Shown here in pieces: positions 46,014-57,455 of a DNA stretch of 64,000 nucleotides; position 1 is the stretch's first letter, and each line of letters starts with the position of its first letter. The position numbers and the translations under genes are program-made. Source of the stretch: Ganoderma boninense (lineage: Eukaryota; Basidiomycota; Agaricomycetes; Polyporales; Polyporaceae); assembly GCA_002900995.3 (NCBI GenBank), contig CM035308.1, positions 248,001 to 312,000 of the forward strand. Direction: 5' to 3'. The notes beneath the pieces were generated by a model that did no database searches, was not told the DNA's origin, and worked only from the letters and a program-made list of their open reading frames with translations.

Positions 46014-48906
46014 CACCAGTAGCAGTCCCGTCGTCAGCTGCATTCTGCGCGCCGCCCCGGAAGCCGTCGTCGTCGTCGTGCCTCCCCCCCGTCGCCCGGA
46101 AGCGCCTCCACGCGAGGTGCCTGGCGAGCGTGACGCCAGGCAGGAGGCCGAGCTCGGACAGCATCGCCTTCGTGCGCCGCTCGTCGAGCCACCCGTTCGT
46201 GTAGTGCTCGCGCACCTGCCGCGCGACGCGCCGCCGGAGCGCCGCCTGCGCGGGGTCCGTGAACTGCACCTTGCCCTTCATGAGCTGCTTCCAGAACCGG
46301 AACGCCATGACCGGGTCCTCCGCGCGCAGCGCCGCGACGACGCAGTCCCGCCCCATGTTCGCCGTCGGCCGGATCCCCGCGTCGATCATCGTGTCGACGA
46401 TGTCCCGCGCGTTGTCCAGCTGCGCCCCCGGGGTCGCCGGCGCCGACCGCCCGGACACCGTCCCGTGCAGGAGCGAGCCCATCGTCTTGAACGAGAAGCG
46501 CTTGAGCCCTATCGCGCGCGCGTGCCGGAGGAGCTCCCCGACGAGCGGCGCGTCCCCGTGGAAGATCGCCCAGTGTATGACCGTGCCGAAGGTGACTGCA
46601 TCCGGGGTGAAGCCCGCCTTGACCAGATGGTGTATGCGCGCCGCGCCTGCGGCAGGGTTCGCCTTCGCGACGACGGACAGCGCGACGTTGACGTCGTACA
46701 TGTCGAGCTTGATCCCGCGCGCCTTCATCGTCGCGAACACGTCGAACGCGACCTGCTCCCGCTCCAGGATGAAGGCGCCCCGTGCGAGCGCGTTCAGCCC
46801 GTAGTGGTTTGCGGTCTCCAGCGGTTGGTTGCTCGCGACGTACGCGTCAAACACGGTCTCGGCGAATCGTCGGAGGTCGCCCGCACGCTCGAGCAGCTCC
46901 GCGCGCGTCAGCCCGTCGAAGCCCAGCGCTCGGCGGGGGCGAGTACTGCCTCCGTCTTCACTGTCGCCTTCGCCTTCTTCAGCCACAGGGTCGGGCACCG
47001 GGTCGTCGGGCGGCAGCCGAGACACAACCTTGACGTCTCCGTGCGGGGGTGGGGGGGAAGGCGACGGCGAAGGGGTGTGTGGAGCGCCATCGTGTGCGGG
47101 GTGATCTTCTTCTCCGTCGGGGGAAGTCCCCACACCGTCTTCGTCCTGATCGCCTGGCCCCGAGGCCACCTCTGCGTCCGCGTCGTCCACATGGTTTTCC
47201 CGGGGAGGCTCCGGGATGGGCTCGTTGGGCCACCGGTTGCGTAACGTGCGCATTGCGATCGCCTCGGCCTTGACGAACGCGCTAACGAGGCGGAGCATGA
47301 CTGCACGGTGGCCTACGACGGCTACCCTGTCGGGGCCGGTCGAGTAACGTTCCCAGAGCGCACGAGCGTGCAAGGTGAACCCGAGCGCAGCTGCGTTGCT
47401 GATGAAGTCCGCGCGAACGGGAGGAGGAAGGGGAACATCCTCTTCCACGACTTGTTGGACGAGAAGGCGCGTGAGGTGGACGTTGCGGCTGCTTTGCTGA
47501 AGGTACTGCATGAACGAGAGTATCGTCTTACCGCGAGGAGGGGAGTAGGAGTGCGTGGCCTTGACGTTCCACGTTGCGCGGTAGACGACTTCCACGAGCT
47601 CAGGTAGGTTCACATGCATTGCCGCGTCGTAGAACGCCTGGAGGACAGACTCAGAGACAGTGAAGCCTTCTGCGCGCTGGAAGAGAATGAGGAAGGTAGA
47701 TGCAGCTGTCCTGATGTCTTCCTCGTGAGGGTCCTGCAGCGTGGTGGCCACCCAGTCTTCAACAAGCTGGGCCAACGGGTGCGAGATGTCCTTGCGAGTA
47801 GATACCTCAGGCATCAGAAGCTCGGAGGCACGCGCACTCCATCCATACGCGAGACAAGTACGGACGAGGGCGGAGAGAACGATGTAGACGTAGTCCTTGG
47901 ACGATATGTCGGTGGCATTGATCGCGTCATTGTTGAGGTGTTCGCCCGAGACGAGCTGGGCGAGGAGCGCAGACGCCTCGGACTGCCTGCCGTCTTGCGC
48001 GAGAGCCAGAATGCCGCGGAAAATCGCCCAGAGAATTCGAGGAACGAGGACCCCAGAGCTGGACCTCTCCCAGAGACTGGGAGGTATGTACTCTGACGGG
48101 ACGGGCTGTGGAGGCAACGCGTCCGTGAGCCATGGTGCAAGCACGCTGAACAGCTCTCCATCTATATCTCTATCCGGGGGATACGCAGCCACAGCACGCG
48201 CGATGAAGACGCGAGACTGCTCGGGGACGAAGCGCATCCCGTCCTTAGCCCTGAGCGCGCGGAGAAGCAGCAATATCTGGTTCTTTGTGATGGCCTGCGC
48301 TATCGCGAATTTCCTGAGCAGGACGACGATGATGAAGCGTCCCCGGAGATTGCTCTGGTGTTCGCAGATGTAGATTGCGTCCTCGACAAGGTCAGGCACG
48401 ATGTCTCGACCTGTCCAGCGCCCCTTGAGCAGGTCACGAACGACGGCTTCGACGCGGTCAGCGGTCAGCTGCTTGAGACCGGATGGACTGCGGAGTTTCC
48501 GGAGGAAGAGGTAGTTGGGGATGGGTCGCAAGTTGAACTCTTTGTCGGACATTTGCGACAGTCGTCTCCCCTGGTTGTAGTCTGGATCGCGAAGGGTCTT
48601 GGGCGCTGGGCGTCGTGATAGTGGGATCATTTGCGCTGAGGGTGGTCTTCGTGTCGGAGGGTGCATTCTGTAGGGTAGTTCCTGAGCTGGCAGGGCGCGC
48701 ATGGCGGCGGGAGTGTGTTTCGGGAACAGGGAGGCGGGTAGCGTGTTGTTGCGCGAGAAGGTTGGAGAAGTGGCGCTGTGCAGGTGCTCGCAGGAGTTGG
48801 TGGCGACAAAAGAACATAAAGTCAACTGAATGCAAGCGAACGGGCAGCCGTTCATCAACTCAGGACAGCCTGTATGCGCGAGTATCGCAATTGCGACGCA
48901 CCTCAT
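45994..48906 (-). CDS. Pentatricopeptide repeat (PPR) protein, probably mitochondrial
   Basis: 970-codon intronless gene, the longest uninterrupted frame in the window. PPR proteins bind organelle RNA to guide processing, stability or translation. The clearest helical-hairpin repeats are in the C-terminal third: NHYGLNALARGAFILEREQV then AFDVFATMKARGIKLDMYDV, NVALSVVAKANPAAGAARIH then HLVKAGFTPDAVTFGTVIHW, and ELLRHARAIGLKRFSFKTMG. More degenerate repeats fill the N-terminal half. An acidic, Pro-rich spacer (about 46970-47200) separates the two. The first 70 residues are rich in Ser/Thr/Arg/Ala with few acids, consistent with mitochondrial targeting. The true start may be a downstream Met. 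RNA target unknown. Confidence 0.85.
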   Translation of the reverse strand: MRCVAIAILAHTGCPELMNGCPFACIQLTLCSFVATNSCEHLHSATSPTFSRNNTLPASLFPKHTPAAMRALPAQELPYRMHPPTRRPPSAQMIPLSRRPAPKTLRDPDYNQGRRLSQMSDKEFNLRPIPNYLFLRKLRSPSGLKQLTADRVEAVVRDLLKGRWTGRDIVPDLVEDAIYICEHQSNLRGRFIIVVLLRKFAIAQAITKNQILLLLRALRAKDGMRFVPEQSRVFIARAVAAYPPDRDIDGELFSVLAPWLTDALPPQPVPSEYIPPSLWERSSSGVLVPRILWAIFRGILALAQDGRQSEASALLAQLVSGEHLNNDAINATDISSKDYVYIVLSALVRTCLAYGWSARASELLMPEVSTRKDISHPLAQLVEDWVATTLQDPHEEDIRTAASTFLILFQRAEGFTVSESVLQAFYDAAMHVNLPELVEVVYRATWNVKATHSYSPPRGKTILSFMQYLQQSSRNVHLTRLLVQQVVEEDVPLPPPVRADFISNAAALGFTLHARALWERYSTGPDRVAVVGHRAVMLRLVSAFVKAEAIAMRTLRNRWPNEPIPEPPRENHVDDADAEVASGPGDQDEDGVGTSPDGEEDHPAHDGAPHTPSPSPSPPPPHGDVKVVSRLPPDDPVPDPVAEEGEGDSEDGGSTRPRRALGFDGLTRAELLERAGDLRRFAETVFDAYVASNQPLETANHYGLNALARGAFILEREQVAFDVFATMKARGIKLDMYDVNVALSVVAKANPAAGAARIHHLVKAGFTPDAVTFGTVIHWAIFHGDAPLVGELLRHARAIGLKRFSFKTMGSLLHGTVSGRSAPATPGAQLDNARDIVDTMIDAGIRPTANMGRDCVVAALRAEDPVMAFRFWKQLMKGKVQFTDPAQAALRRRVARQVREHYTNGWLDERRTKAMLSELGLLPGVTLARHLAWRRFRATGGRHDDDDGFRGGAQNAADDGTATGASAGRG

Positions 48907-51900
48907 ACCGCAAATCTACTCCGCAACTTTTCGGCCTCGCCGGTAGGATACCACAAACACGGCGCGAGGAGGGGAAGCAGGAGGTCTGGAAGTTTTCGCC
49001 CGCGACGAGAGAGACGAGCTGCACGCCGTCCCCCCAAGCGCCGACGTCAGCAAAGCCTCCGTGACGAACGCGTCACACCGCGCCGGTCACCCTTCCCGGC
49101 ACTTCCCGACCGACACGGACCAGGAACGGCGCACAGGTTCGTCAGTTGACCACCAATTTCGTGAGCTCGGGTCTGCAGACCACCACCTTCGACACGTCTT
49201 CATCCTCCACGAATACGTTCATCTAGCCGGAGTATTTGTCTTTCGGGAACCGATATCAGACCCGTAACGTCACAGCCTTGTTCCACGCTCGCATCTTTTG
49301 ACTGAAACTCACCCCAATATTGGTCAGTCACAGCCAGACTCACATTCATCGACGCCTTTCGCTCTTTCGTGATTCTCTTTCTTGCGGCCGCCGTGGAGAC
49401 ACGTTCCAACACCCCTGGACATCTCTACGGCCTCAGTAGAATATCGCTCACAGCCGACTACCCTCTAACCCCTCCGTTGCCGCCGCTCACTGGCCGTCCG
49501 TGTGTCGTGCTACTTCCAGGCGCAACTAATCCTCGGATAATCATGAGGTCATCAGCTTCCTGCGATTCTCTATACCAAGTCGTCTCCCTTCTAAAGCCTC
49601 CGTCCCAAGTTAGTCTACTGACCACTGCTTCTACCATTCAGTTGCCGCGAAGTACACTTGCCATCTTCGACCGGCTACATGCAGCCGCTCGTACAGTCCT
49701 TGTGAACCTCGCTCTCTGACATGGGAATCCCGACGATGAGCAGGTCCGATACCGACCGCTGCGGCGACCGCGTCTTGTCGACACTGGGAACGCAGAGCGC
49801 GTCGCCCTGATCGGCACCTATGTCGAGGCCAGCGGTCTCCAAGTCCCCATCCCAAGTTGCCGTAAGCCCGTGTCAACGTCTATACATGCAGACTACTGCA
49901 GTACTGATATTGACACCCAAGAAGCACAGGCTCGGCTATCGCCACTCCTCCGAGCGCAAGCAGCCTTTGCGACAGCCCGGCCTAGCCGTATATATTCCGA
50001 GCCAATCTCGTCCCTCTGGTCCCGGGCGATGGACTCGCGGCTCCGCGGATGGAGCGTTCCCCTGACCCGCCCAGGGTGCCTGCTGACGTCCCCGGCACAC
50101 GGTAATCCACGTCGTGCGGGTGATGCTCGGGGGCATCGTGGCTCGAGCACGGAAAAACCGGGCGTCGCCTCGTCCACTGTTTCGCTCTCCGCTCTCCGCT
50201 GCAAGTGGTCCGTGGGCGACCCGCCCCCCGCGCGTCCGTTTAACCATACGGTGCTTTGTTTAGCTCACGCTCTCAAGCCTCTCCGTGCCTGCTCCAAAAT
50301 GTCTCTTGGGGCGCAATAGAGTCGCTGTGGACGCGGGCCTGTGGGCTAAAACCTTACCTGTCCTCCGCGAGTGCCCGAATGAATGGTAGGTTCCCGGCGC
50401 CGACCCACGCCCCGCCCGGTATACAATACTGAAGCAACCGCGCTAGGCCAAGCTCGTGCACGGACGTTGTTCGAGGGCTCGCGCAGCCCCTTGTCCTGAT
50501 GCAGGAAGTCGCTGAATCGGTGGTTACCACGCCAAGCGGTGAGAGCGGAGCGTGGATTTTCGCGCTGGACTTGCAGATCGACGCTCGAAGTCCCGATCAG
50601 TGGGGTGTGACACCGTGCATCTCGATAACCTGACCTGCTGGCCCGGCGTCGCGGGGGCGATGCACTGAAATGCCGTGGGATGCTTGACTCACGGACGCAC
50701 GAGGGAGAGTAAACCTCGGAAATACTAGACGGATAAATCGTCGTTAGAAATGACTGGGATGAGTCGGATGGTGGAGAGCTTGTGATACGTATGGCGTTCC
50801 GCAATAGAACTCAAATGTCATTGAGCTAATCTCACGTGTCAGTCTTAGGGTCCCGCTCTAAAAGCGACGGCGACGGGCGAAGGGGGCGAGAAGAACCAGA
50901 AAACACAGGGTCTAGACCAAGCGACTAGGTTCTTGTACTCCTTCCGTTTTCGGACCGACACCCTTGGTTCGGCAATGTGCGAGGGGGCGCTGCTGTAGCA
51001 AGCTCGGTCGGAAATCCAAGTTGCCGGCGGGATTCTTCTGACCCGGGACCAGCATGCTTCAGAAGACAGAACACGCTTTGTTGGATTATTTCTGGACACT
51101 ATCTCGCTCGTCTTGCTCCCAAACTCCCACACCGGCCACGATAGAGAATCTCACTCTCACGACACGACAAAAATTTCGCGCAACGGTCCTGCCAGTGGGG
51201 AGCGAGTCCTCCGGCAGCAGCACGTATCCTTCACATTTACCGGGGTATAAACCGAAGAACAGCGGTATGTCAAAAACATCCAAAACATCCAAGCATCCAA
51301 ACATATTACGCGGGCCAGGTCGTTTCTGACAACCCCTTCTTCCACATGGACACGAGGACTCTGCCTGTCGTGTCCGTTGATCTGCTGAGGCACAGCAGGG
51401 ACGAGCTAATAAAACGTGGATGAGGCCCCATTCAACGAACCGCGGAGAAGAAGCAGAACACTTAAGCTAGCTCCCGCATCAGCTCGACGCGGCCCGGCCT
51501 CATCATCATGGCCAGCGGCCTGTGCGCCCCGTCCGCAATCTCAGATGGCTCGTCGCCGCGGTGTGCGGTGGTGCGCCCTCTCCGTACGTTCCAAGACCTT
51601 GTTCAGGCGGCGAGTCTGACGGTCGGTACGTGCCGCGACTGTAGATGTGTCTCGGTTGACGTAACCGGCCCCCGACGTCGCCCCCAGCCGATTACACACC
51701 CGAGGGTAGGCGTGACCGCCGCAGGCACACGGATGACGACAGCGGACGAGGGCCGCGCTCGCGCCGCACCCAGACGGGCTGCGTCACCGCTGCACCGCTG
51801 CACGCTGGCGGGAAATGCGGTACGGGGGGGCTGGAACAAGGCTTCCGTTTGGCGGTCTCTTACGCCAGGACTAACCTCGACTCGACCCACTATTTAGGTA

Positions 51901-53082
51901 ACCACACGACGAGGATGCGGTCAGATCGCGCGTGAGGCCAGGCCCCGAGGATTGCCAGGGCGAAGCGGGAGAGCCGATCCAGACGACTTCCACCCCGTTA
52001 CTGATCATTGCGCTCAGGCCGACGCCGACGCCGTGACGCAAGGCCCTGGATGCGACAGTCGGCTTTAGGAAAACAAGCCGACGGGGGGTTGCTCGTCGGG
52101 TCACCGACCCTGTCGTCGGCGTGGTACGCCGCTTAGTGGCATCCCCTGACAAAATGAAAATTAAGCGTATGGAAGGGACAGGGTCCTCCGACCTCCGGAA
52201 TCATAACCTCGCTTGTAGGTATGTTCCGATCGCGATCTCGGTAGCGACGACAACGAGGTTTACAAATGTCGCTGCAGATGCCAGCTTCGCTGTGCTGGAC
52301 CGTGGACGCTCTGATCGTTCCTGCACACTCTAAATGAAAGATATTCAGCCAAGCCGGCGGTGGCTCAGAGAACGTGTGGACTGGTCTCGACGGTCGTCGT
52401 CTGCGCATCGGATACCGCTCCTCTACTGGTCCGCTGCAAGCACCTTGACTACATTGTGATGAAATTAACATCCTGTTGCTGCTGACAACGCCTGATTGCG
52501 ATATGTTTGCCTTCGACCCAGCGGCCAGCAGTATTCCAGGAACATCCCGGTCGCGAAAGTGCTGCGTCGAGCCAATTGGCGCGATGACGATCCTCCGACT
52601 GATCGTAGCCCTTCCTGAACGACGACTCAGGGATGTGACGGCGAGAAGACCGACGGAACCATCGGCGTTGTGTCGAGCCGCCAGCAAGACGGCCCCGTAT
52701 ACGTATGTATGTTCGTGTTCGTTTTTTTAACAATTTCGAGCCGTTGACGGAAATTCTCCGCTAGAGTCTCTATCATACGATTGTCAATTTACGAAGAGCA
52801 CGTGGACGCGTCATGGTACGGAACAACCGTCTGTCATAGTTTCGGCAGCGAGGAGGCTCGGAAGAAAAAAAAAAAGTGGAGCAATGTAGATGACGAGGAG
52901 CAGCGTTTGCATTACAGCACTAGGCCTCAAACAATTCTGGATGGAAGGTTTACCGTTGTTGGGACGACTTTCTCTCTGCCAAGCTCCGCCAGGTCCCAGT
53001 GACGTGCACCAGGACCGCCGCCAATATTCATCCCGAATGTTCGCAGTCCAGGGTGGCGCGACTAGTACGGCGACAGTAACCA
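48907..53082. other. Gene-poor stretch of about 4.2 kb
   Basis: No supported gene on either strand; frames are short and of mixed composition. Features seen: a CATCCAAA-type microsatellite at about 51271-51303, and A runs near 52867. A minus-strand frame just left of the small gene at 53083 (about 52936-53065, SRHPGLRTFGMNIGGGPGAR) looks coding and may be an alternative last exon of it. Confidence 0.4.
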
Positions 53083-53661
53083 TCATGCCACCATGCCCCA
53101 ACGGAGAGAGGATCGAACGGGCGAAAAATAATACCTAGAACCAACGGCGCGGGTCATAATGTGTAATGAACTCCGACGGAGCGGCTTACCGGGTTTCCTC
53201 CCAGCTATCGATGGCAGGACTGTTTCCCGTAAATTCCAACAACACCGAAAGAGGCTGGAAGCATACAGAACGAGGCACGACCGGCCTAGGTGTCCTTCAC
53301 CGAATATCCTGATGGATATACACAGTGATTTCTCGAATGACGGGAATGTGCAGCTGGCGTACCTTTTGAGCTTCAAATCCCGCGCCGCCTCATCCAGGTA
53401 CAGACCTCGACCTCCGCGGTGAGCTATGGTAGCAACATCCTCGACAACGAGAAACCAAGTTCGTGAGACAGGACCTGAGTCTGGATCGATAAAAATAAAA
53501 AACGATGGCCGGTATGGTAGAGAAGTGATACTTACGGACTTACGCGTTGGCATGGAATTTATGCATGTTTTCTCTGGCCTTGTCACGACTAAACTGTCCA
53601 GAAGGTATGATAGTTTTTTCGTTCCAAGTTTCTGTGTATATTTGAGAACGGTTACGAGCAA
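53083..53661 (-). CDS. Small spliced hypothetical gene
   Basis: Not recognised, but several splice junctions agree in phase. Upstream exon KKLSYLLDSLVVTRPEKTC to SMPT, GTAAGT donor; exon 53480-53363 (SGPVSRTWFLVVEDVATIA ... YLDEAARDLKLKR), GTACGC donor; exon from 53294 (TPRPVVPRSVCFQPLSVLL ... IDSWEETR), GTAAGC donor; last exon YYFSPVRSSLRWGMVA with a stop at 53083. The start is not defined: no ATG opens the first exon in frame. Could be a remnant of a larger gene. The conclusion rests on matching phases and ordinary composition only. Confidence 0.4.
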   Translation of the reverse strand: MLVTVLKYTQKLGTKKLSYLLDSLVVTRPEKTCINSMPTRKSVSITSLPYRPSFFIFIDPDSGPVSRTWFLVVEDVATIAHRGGRGLYLDEAARDLKLKRYASCTFPSFEKSLCISIRIFGEGHLGRSCLVLYASSLFRCCWNLRETVLPSIAGRKPGKPLRRSSLHIMTRAVGSRYYFSPVRSSLRWGMVA

Positions 53662-54065
53662 CTTCGAGTAATAAGTTCAAGCACGTGGTGCCGCTATCGG
53701 AAGTGCCACTCGAAATACTGTTCCATTGAAGTAACCACTACATACGGGACCACTGCAGAGATAAAAATCAGTAAAAATGAGGTCAAAATGAGGGGCTTTT
53801 CGGTAAAGGGAGATGCTCATGAGAACGAACGGTGGGGCGGTTGCTCAAGTTGCAGAACTAAGAGGAACTCGCAGGCGCTTGCGAATTAAAGCATTGGTGC
53901 AGGGCGCTTGTGCCGAATCGGGCGCTAGACTCTCACGTACGCGACGTACGTTTGGCGCAGCCACGCAACGCCAACTTGCACTCTGCTTTCCTGCTTGTTC
54001 TCCTGGGTTGGACGGTCTCTGGTTTTCTAGGCAACATTGAAAAAGGTTACTATCTTTGTGGCAGG
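53662..54065. other. Upstream of GRASP gene
   Basis: 404 bases between a minus-strand gene and the GRASP start. A tandem GTAAAAATGAGGTCAAAATGAGG repeat-like stretch lies near 53770-53795. No gene seen. Confidence 0.4.
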
Positions 54066-55926
54066 ATGGGCGCAGGACAGTCAACAGCATCACAAATCCC
54101 GCCGCGAGCCCTCCACGTTCTCCGTGTCACTCCTTCCTCGCCCGCGTCACGAACAACCATCGAGCCCTTACTTCGACTTCGTTGTCGGCTACAAGGGAGA
54201 CTCGCTCGATACGTACAACGCCATCGACGCCTCCGAGCTCGAGCGGATAGTAGAGAGCCATGAGGGCCTCACCATCAGCCTTCTCGTCTGGAATAGCAAG
54301 TCCCAGGAGACCCGCAGTGCGTCTACTGCCCTTCCCGCTATCACCCATGCCTTCTAATTTACACGGCTATCCTCGTTCCCTCTCAGCCGTACCGATAACG
54401 CCTTCGCGCGACTGGTCTTTGCCGCATGCGAACCTGCCGGACCCCCAGGAGCCGGAGGCTACCGAACGAAAACCGTCCCTCCTCGGACTCAGCATGCGCA
54501 TGTGCCAGCCGGAGTTCGCGATGGACAACGTGTGGCACGTTCTCGACGTCCTCGAAGGCAGCCCCGCCGAAAGCGCGGGGCTCGTCCCATATGGCGACTG
54601 GATTATCGGCTGGTCCGGTGGGGTGCTCAGCGCCGAGGGCGACTTCTATGACGTTGTCGAGGCGGTGCGTCATGTTCCCTGATCTGCCCTCCCCCCTTCT
54701 TCCCCCTTCTCTTCCTGCGCCAAGTGCGCTTCATTTCCGCCCGCATACATGTGGCCCGAGGCGCGTTGCTCACACGTCGTTACGACATGTTTCGCAGCAC
54801 ATCGACAAGCCGCTACGGGTGTACGTCTATTCTTACGACTTCGAGTGAGTGCTGTGCCTGGCTTTCTGCTCGCGCCGCCCCGCGTCCTGTCTAACGCCGT
54901 GCACAACAATCCGTTAGCACTATTCGCGAAGTCGTCGTGATTCCCAACCGTCACTGGGGCGGCGAAGGTTTGCTGGGCTGCGTCTTTGGGTATGTTCTCT
55001 CCCATCCTGTACTCCTCTCCTACTAGCTCGCAATGCCTCATCGACCCTCCACCACAGATTCGGCCTGCTGCACCGCATACCCCCGCTCCCGGCGGACCGC
55101 GAGCCCGGCGCGATACCCCCCGAGCTGGCGGCGGAGGACCATGAGGAGGACGACTACGAGGAGCACCAGCTGTTCGTGCCTGCGGATCTCCCCGGGGCTG
55201 CGGAAACGCCCGAGGAGCTCGAGGAGCGCATGCAGTGGGAGCAGGAGGAGTGGGAGCGGGTGCAGTCATATGGCCATAACTATGTGCATGACCACGACCC
55301 TGCCTATCAGACTTCTTCTGCGTACCCCGGCCGGGCCGGTGTGTTGCGACCCGGAGACGGCCATGGACGCGAATACCCAGTCCCGCCGCAGGACAGGGCT
55401 ACGACGCGGACAGTAGCGGCAGCAGCGCGTCTGCGTCTGAAGTAGATGTGGAGACGCCGCATCCACCCCGCGGTCAGCAGCAAGGGGCGCATCACTTTGG
55501 ACATGCACATGATCACCACGACCACGACCACCATAATCTCGGCCACGACCACCATAGCCACGATCACCATGATCACGACCACCACGGCCATGACCACGAC
55601 CACAACCATGACCACGACGACCACAACCATACCATCCACACGACGAGCACAACCACACCCACCACGACCACGACCACGAAAATGACTACGGACACCCTCC
55701 GCATCTACCATCCCCGCCCCCTCAGCCCAGCCCACCGCAAGCCCCGCAAGCCCCGCACGCCCCAGTCCCTCGCGCCCCGCAACCCATCCGGTCGCCCCCA
55801 GGGTCCCTCGCAAACGCAGTCCCAAGTGCGCTCGGAACGGCGCGCTCCTCGACGCCGACGCAGGCGCGTCCGTTCGGCGGGGTCGGGGTGGCATACATGA
55901 ACGGTGATTCGTCGCGCCACTCCTGA
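54066..55926 (+). CDS. Golgi reassembly-stacking protein (GRASP55/65 family)
   Basis: Peripheral Golgi protein that tethers cisternae and supports unconventional secretion. MGAGQS at 54066 gives an N-terminal Gly2 suitable for myristoylation. First PDZ-like GRASP domain: RALHVLRVTPSSPAS, YFDFVVGYKG, LTISLLVWNSKSQETR. Second: GLSMRMCQPEFAMDNVWHVL, LEGSPAESAGLVPYGDWIIG, DKPLRVYVYSYDF, REVVVIPNRHWGGEGLLGC and FGLLHRIP. An acidic stretch (DHEEDDYEEHQLF) and then a long His/Asp-rich tract (about 55490-55680) precede a Pro-rich tail ending VAYMNGDSSRHS. One base must be dropped at a TT run near 54170, and further shifts are needed near 55385 and 55635. If one more shift occurs near 55910, an acidic tail to 56342 would be added. 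Confidence 0.85.
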
Positions 55927-57455
55927 ACGCATGAGCCCCGCACTCAACGCTTCCCCTCTCTCCCCCGCACGCTCCCGCCTTCCGAACACGGCCAACGCCT
56001 GGTGCCACTCTCGACTAAGGCCTCAACCTGGGTCGGAGCATGAGCCCCCGCGCGCCGTCGTGGATGGGCGTGGGCGTGGGCGTGGGCGTACATTCCGGGT
56101 CCCCGTCTCGCCCATCCCCGGACTCACCCGTACGGAGGGCGAGCTGGGCTCGTGCGGCGGCGGAGGCAACTACATCGGGCGGCCGTGACGACGACAACAA
56201 CGAAGACGAAGATGAAGGCGGAGACGAAGACGGGGGAGACGGGGATGGGGACGTGGACGACGCGACGACGGAGATGACGGACGCGACGGACGCGACGGAC
56301 GCGACGTCGACGTCGCAGGGCAGTCTCACGAGCGTAGACTAGAGCTCGAGCCTCGCCGTCCATCCAATCCTCCTTCTCGCTTGTGACTTCCAGCGTCCAG
56401 CTTCCGGCCTTCACACCCACACACCCACACTCTAGCTCTCTAGCTTAGACTCACATCGCTTTTGCTCTTGCTCTCGATCACTGTACGGCTGTCGCTTGTC
56501 GGGTCGCGTCGGTTCGTGCCGGACTTTCGGTCTTGGAGGTTGGTTTTGGTTTTGGTTTTGGTTCCTGTTCTCGTTTTCGTTCTTGTCACAGTGTCAATGT
56601 TGGGCCCCGTGATACCAAAGAGGTTATATACCGCGTCTGCAATGCTCTCCCTGTTTGCCCGTCGCCACATGTTTGTCTTGTCACCGAAGCTCGAACGTCA
56701 AACGACAACAACTCAAACTATAGCTATGGCGACTGCTCAAAGCTCAAGCTCAATCCATGAATACATGAAGCGCGCCCACTTGCGGACGAGGGGCCAATGC
56801 CAGTGCCTGACGGACGCTGAGCTCGCTGAGGACGCCGCGGCGAAGCCGTGGCCAAGGTTATGCGCTATTTACTTACCGTGCCATTGCAGCCGCGTTTGGC
56901 TGCCTTCCATTCCTCCCGTCCGCACCCCAATGGCGATCTCCCACTGATCTCCCTCCTCGGACGCATCATGCATTATGGTGCACCTGCCATGTCGATAAGG
57001 CGCCGATATCGAATGGCGCGGCGGTCAGAGAAGGTGTCCTGTAAGGATGACGTCGAGACTCGACGAGCATCGCTGCTCACTTCCGCGATGCCGGCAGCAC
57101 CGCGAGCACTACTGGCAGGGGCGATATCGACGTCGACCTGTAGCTGCACCTGTGACCGGTCGCAGGGGAGCAGTCCAGGACCATGCGAAATGCGAACTGC
57201 GAAGGCGAAGGCGCGGCGAGATGGAGCATCGAGCAATGGTGCCTTCCAGCGAAGTGAGATAACGCAACGATGTACAGCACTCGCACTTGCGCACTGTATG
57301 TAGGTGTGTGTACACGAGCTCCCGAGTCCCAAGATAAGTACCCTCCAATAAATCCGCCCACACGCCCCCGGCAGCATCCGCCGCGGACAGAGATACAGCG
57401 CGGCGGCGAGCTGTACGCTTGAAGTCGAAGTCGAATCTGATCCCGAACGAAAGAT
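55927..57455. other. GRASP 3' region and intergenic spacer
   Basis: 55927-56342 keeps coding character in changing frames (LVPLSTK, then an acidic D/E-rich run to a stop at 56342) and may be the true GRASP end. It holds short tandem repeats: GGGCGT at about 56066-56090 and GACGGACGC at about 56277-56303. A TTTTGG microsatellite lies at 56537-56562. Nothing else supported up to 57455. Confidence 0.4.

Noticed and set aside
46078..47244. 388-codon plus-strand frame opposite the PPR gene
   Set aside because: Arg/Pro/Val-rich shadow of the GC3-rich PPR coding strand; the minus-strand frame is far longer and has clear repeats.
56537..56562. TTTTGG repeat resembling ciliate telomeres
   Set aside because: Only three to four degenerate units inside a spacer; fungal telomeres are usually TTAGGG; it is a microsatellite.
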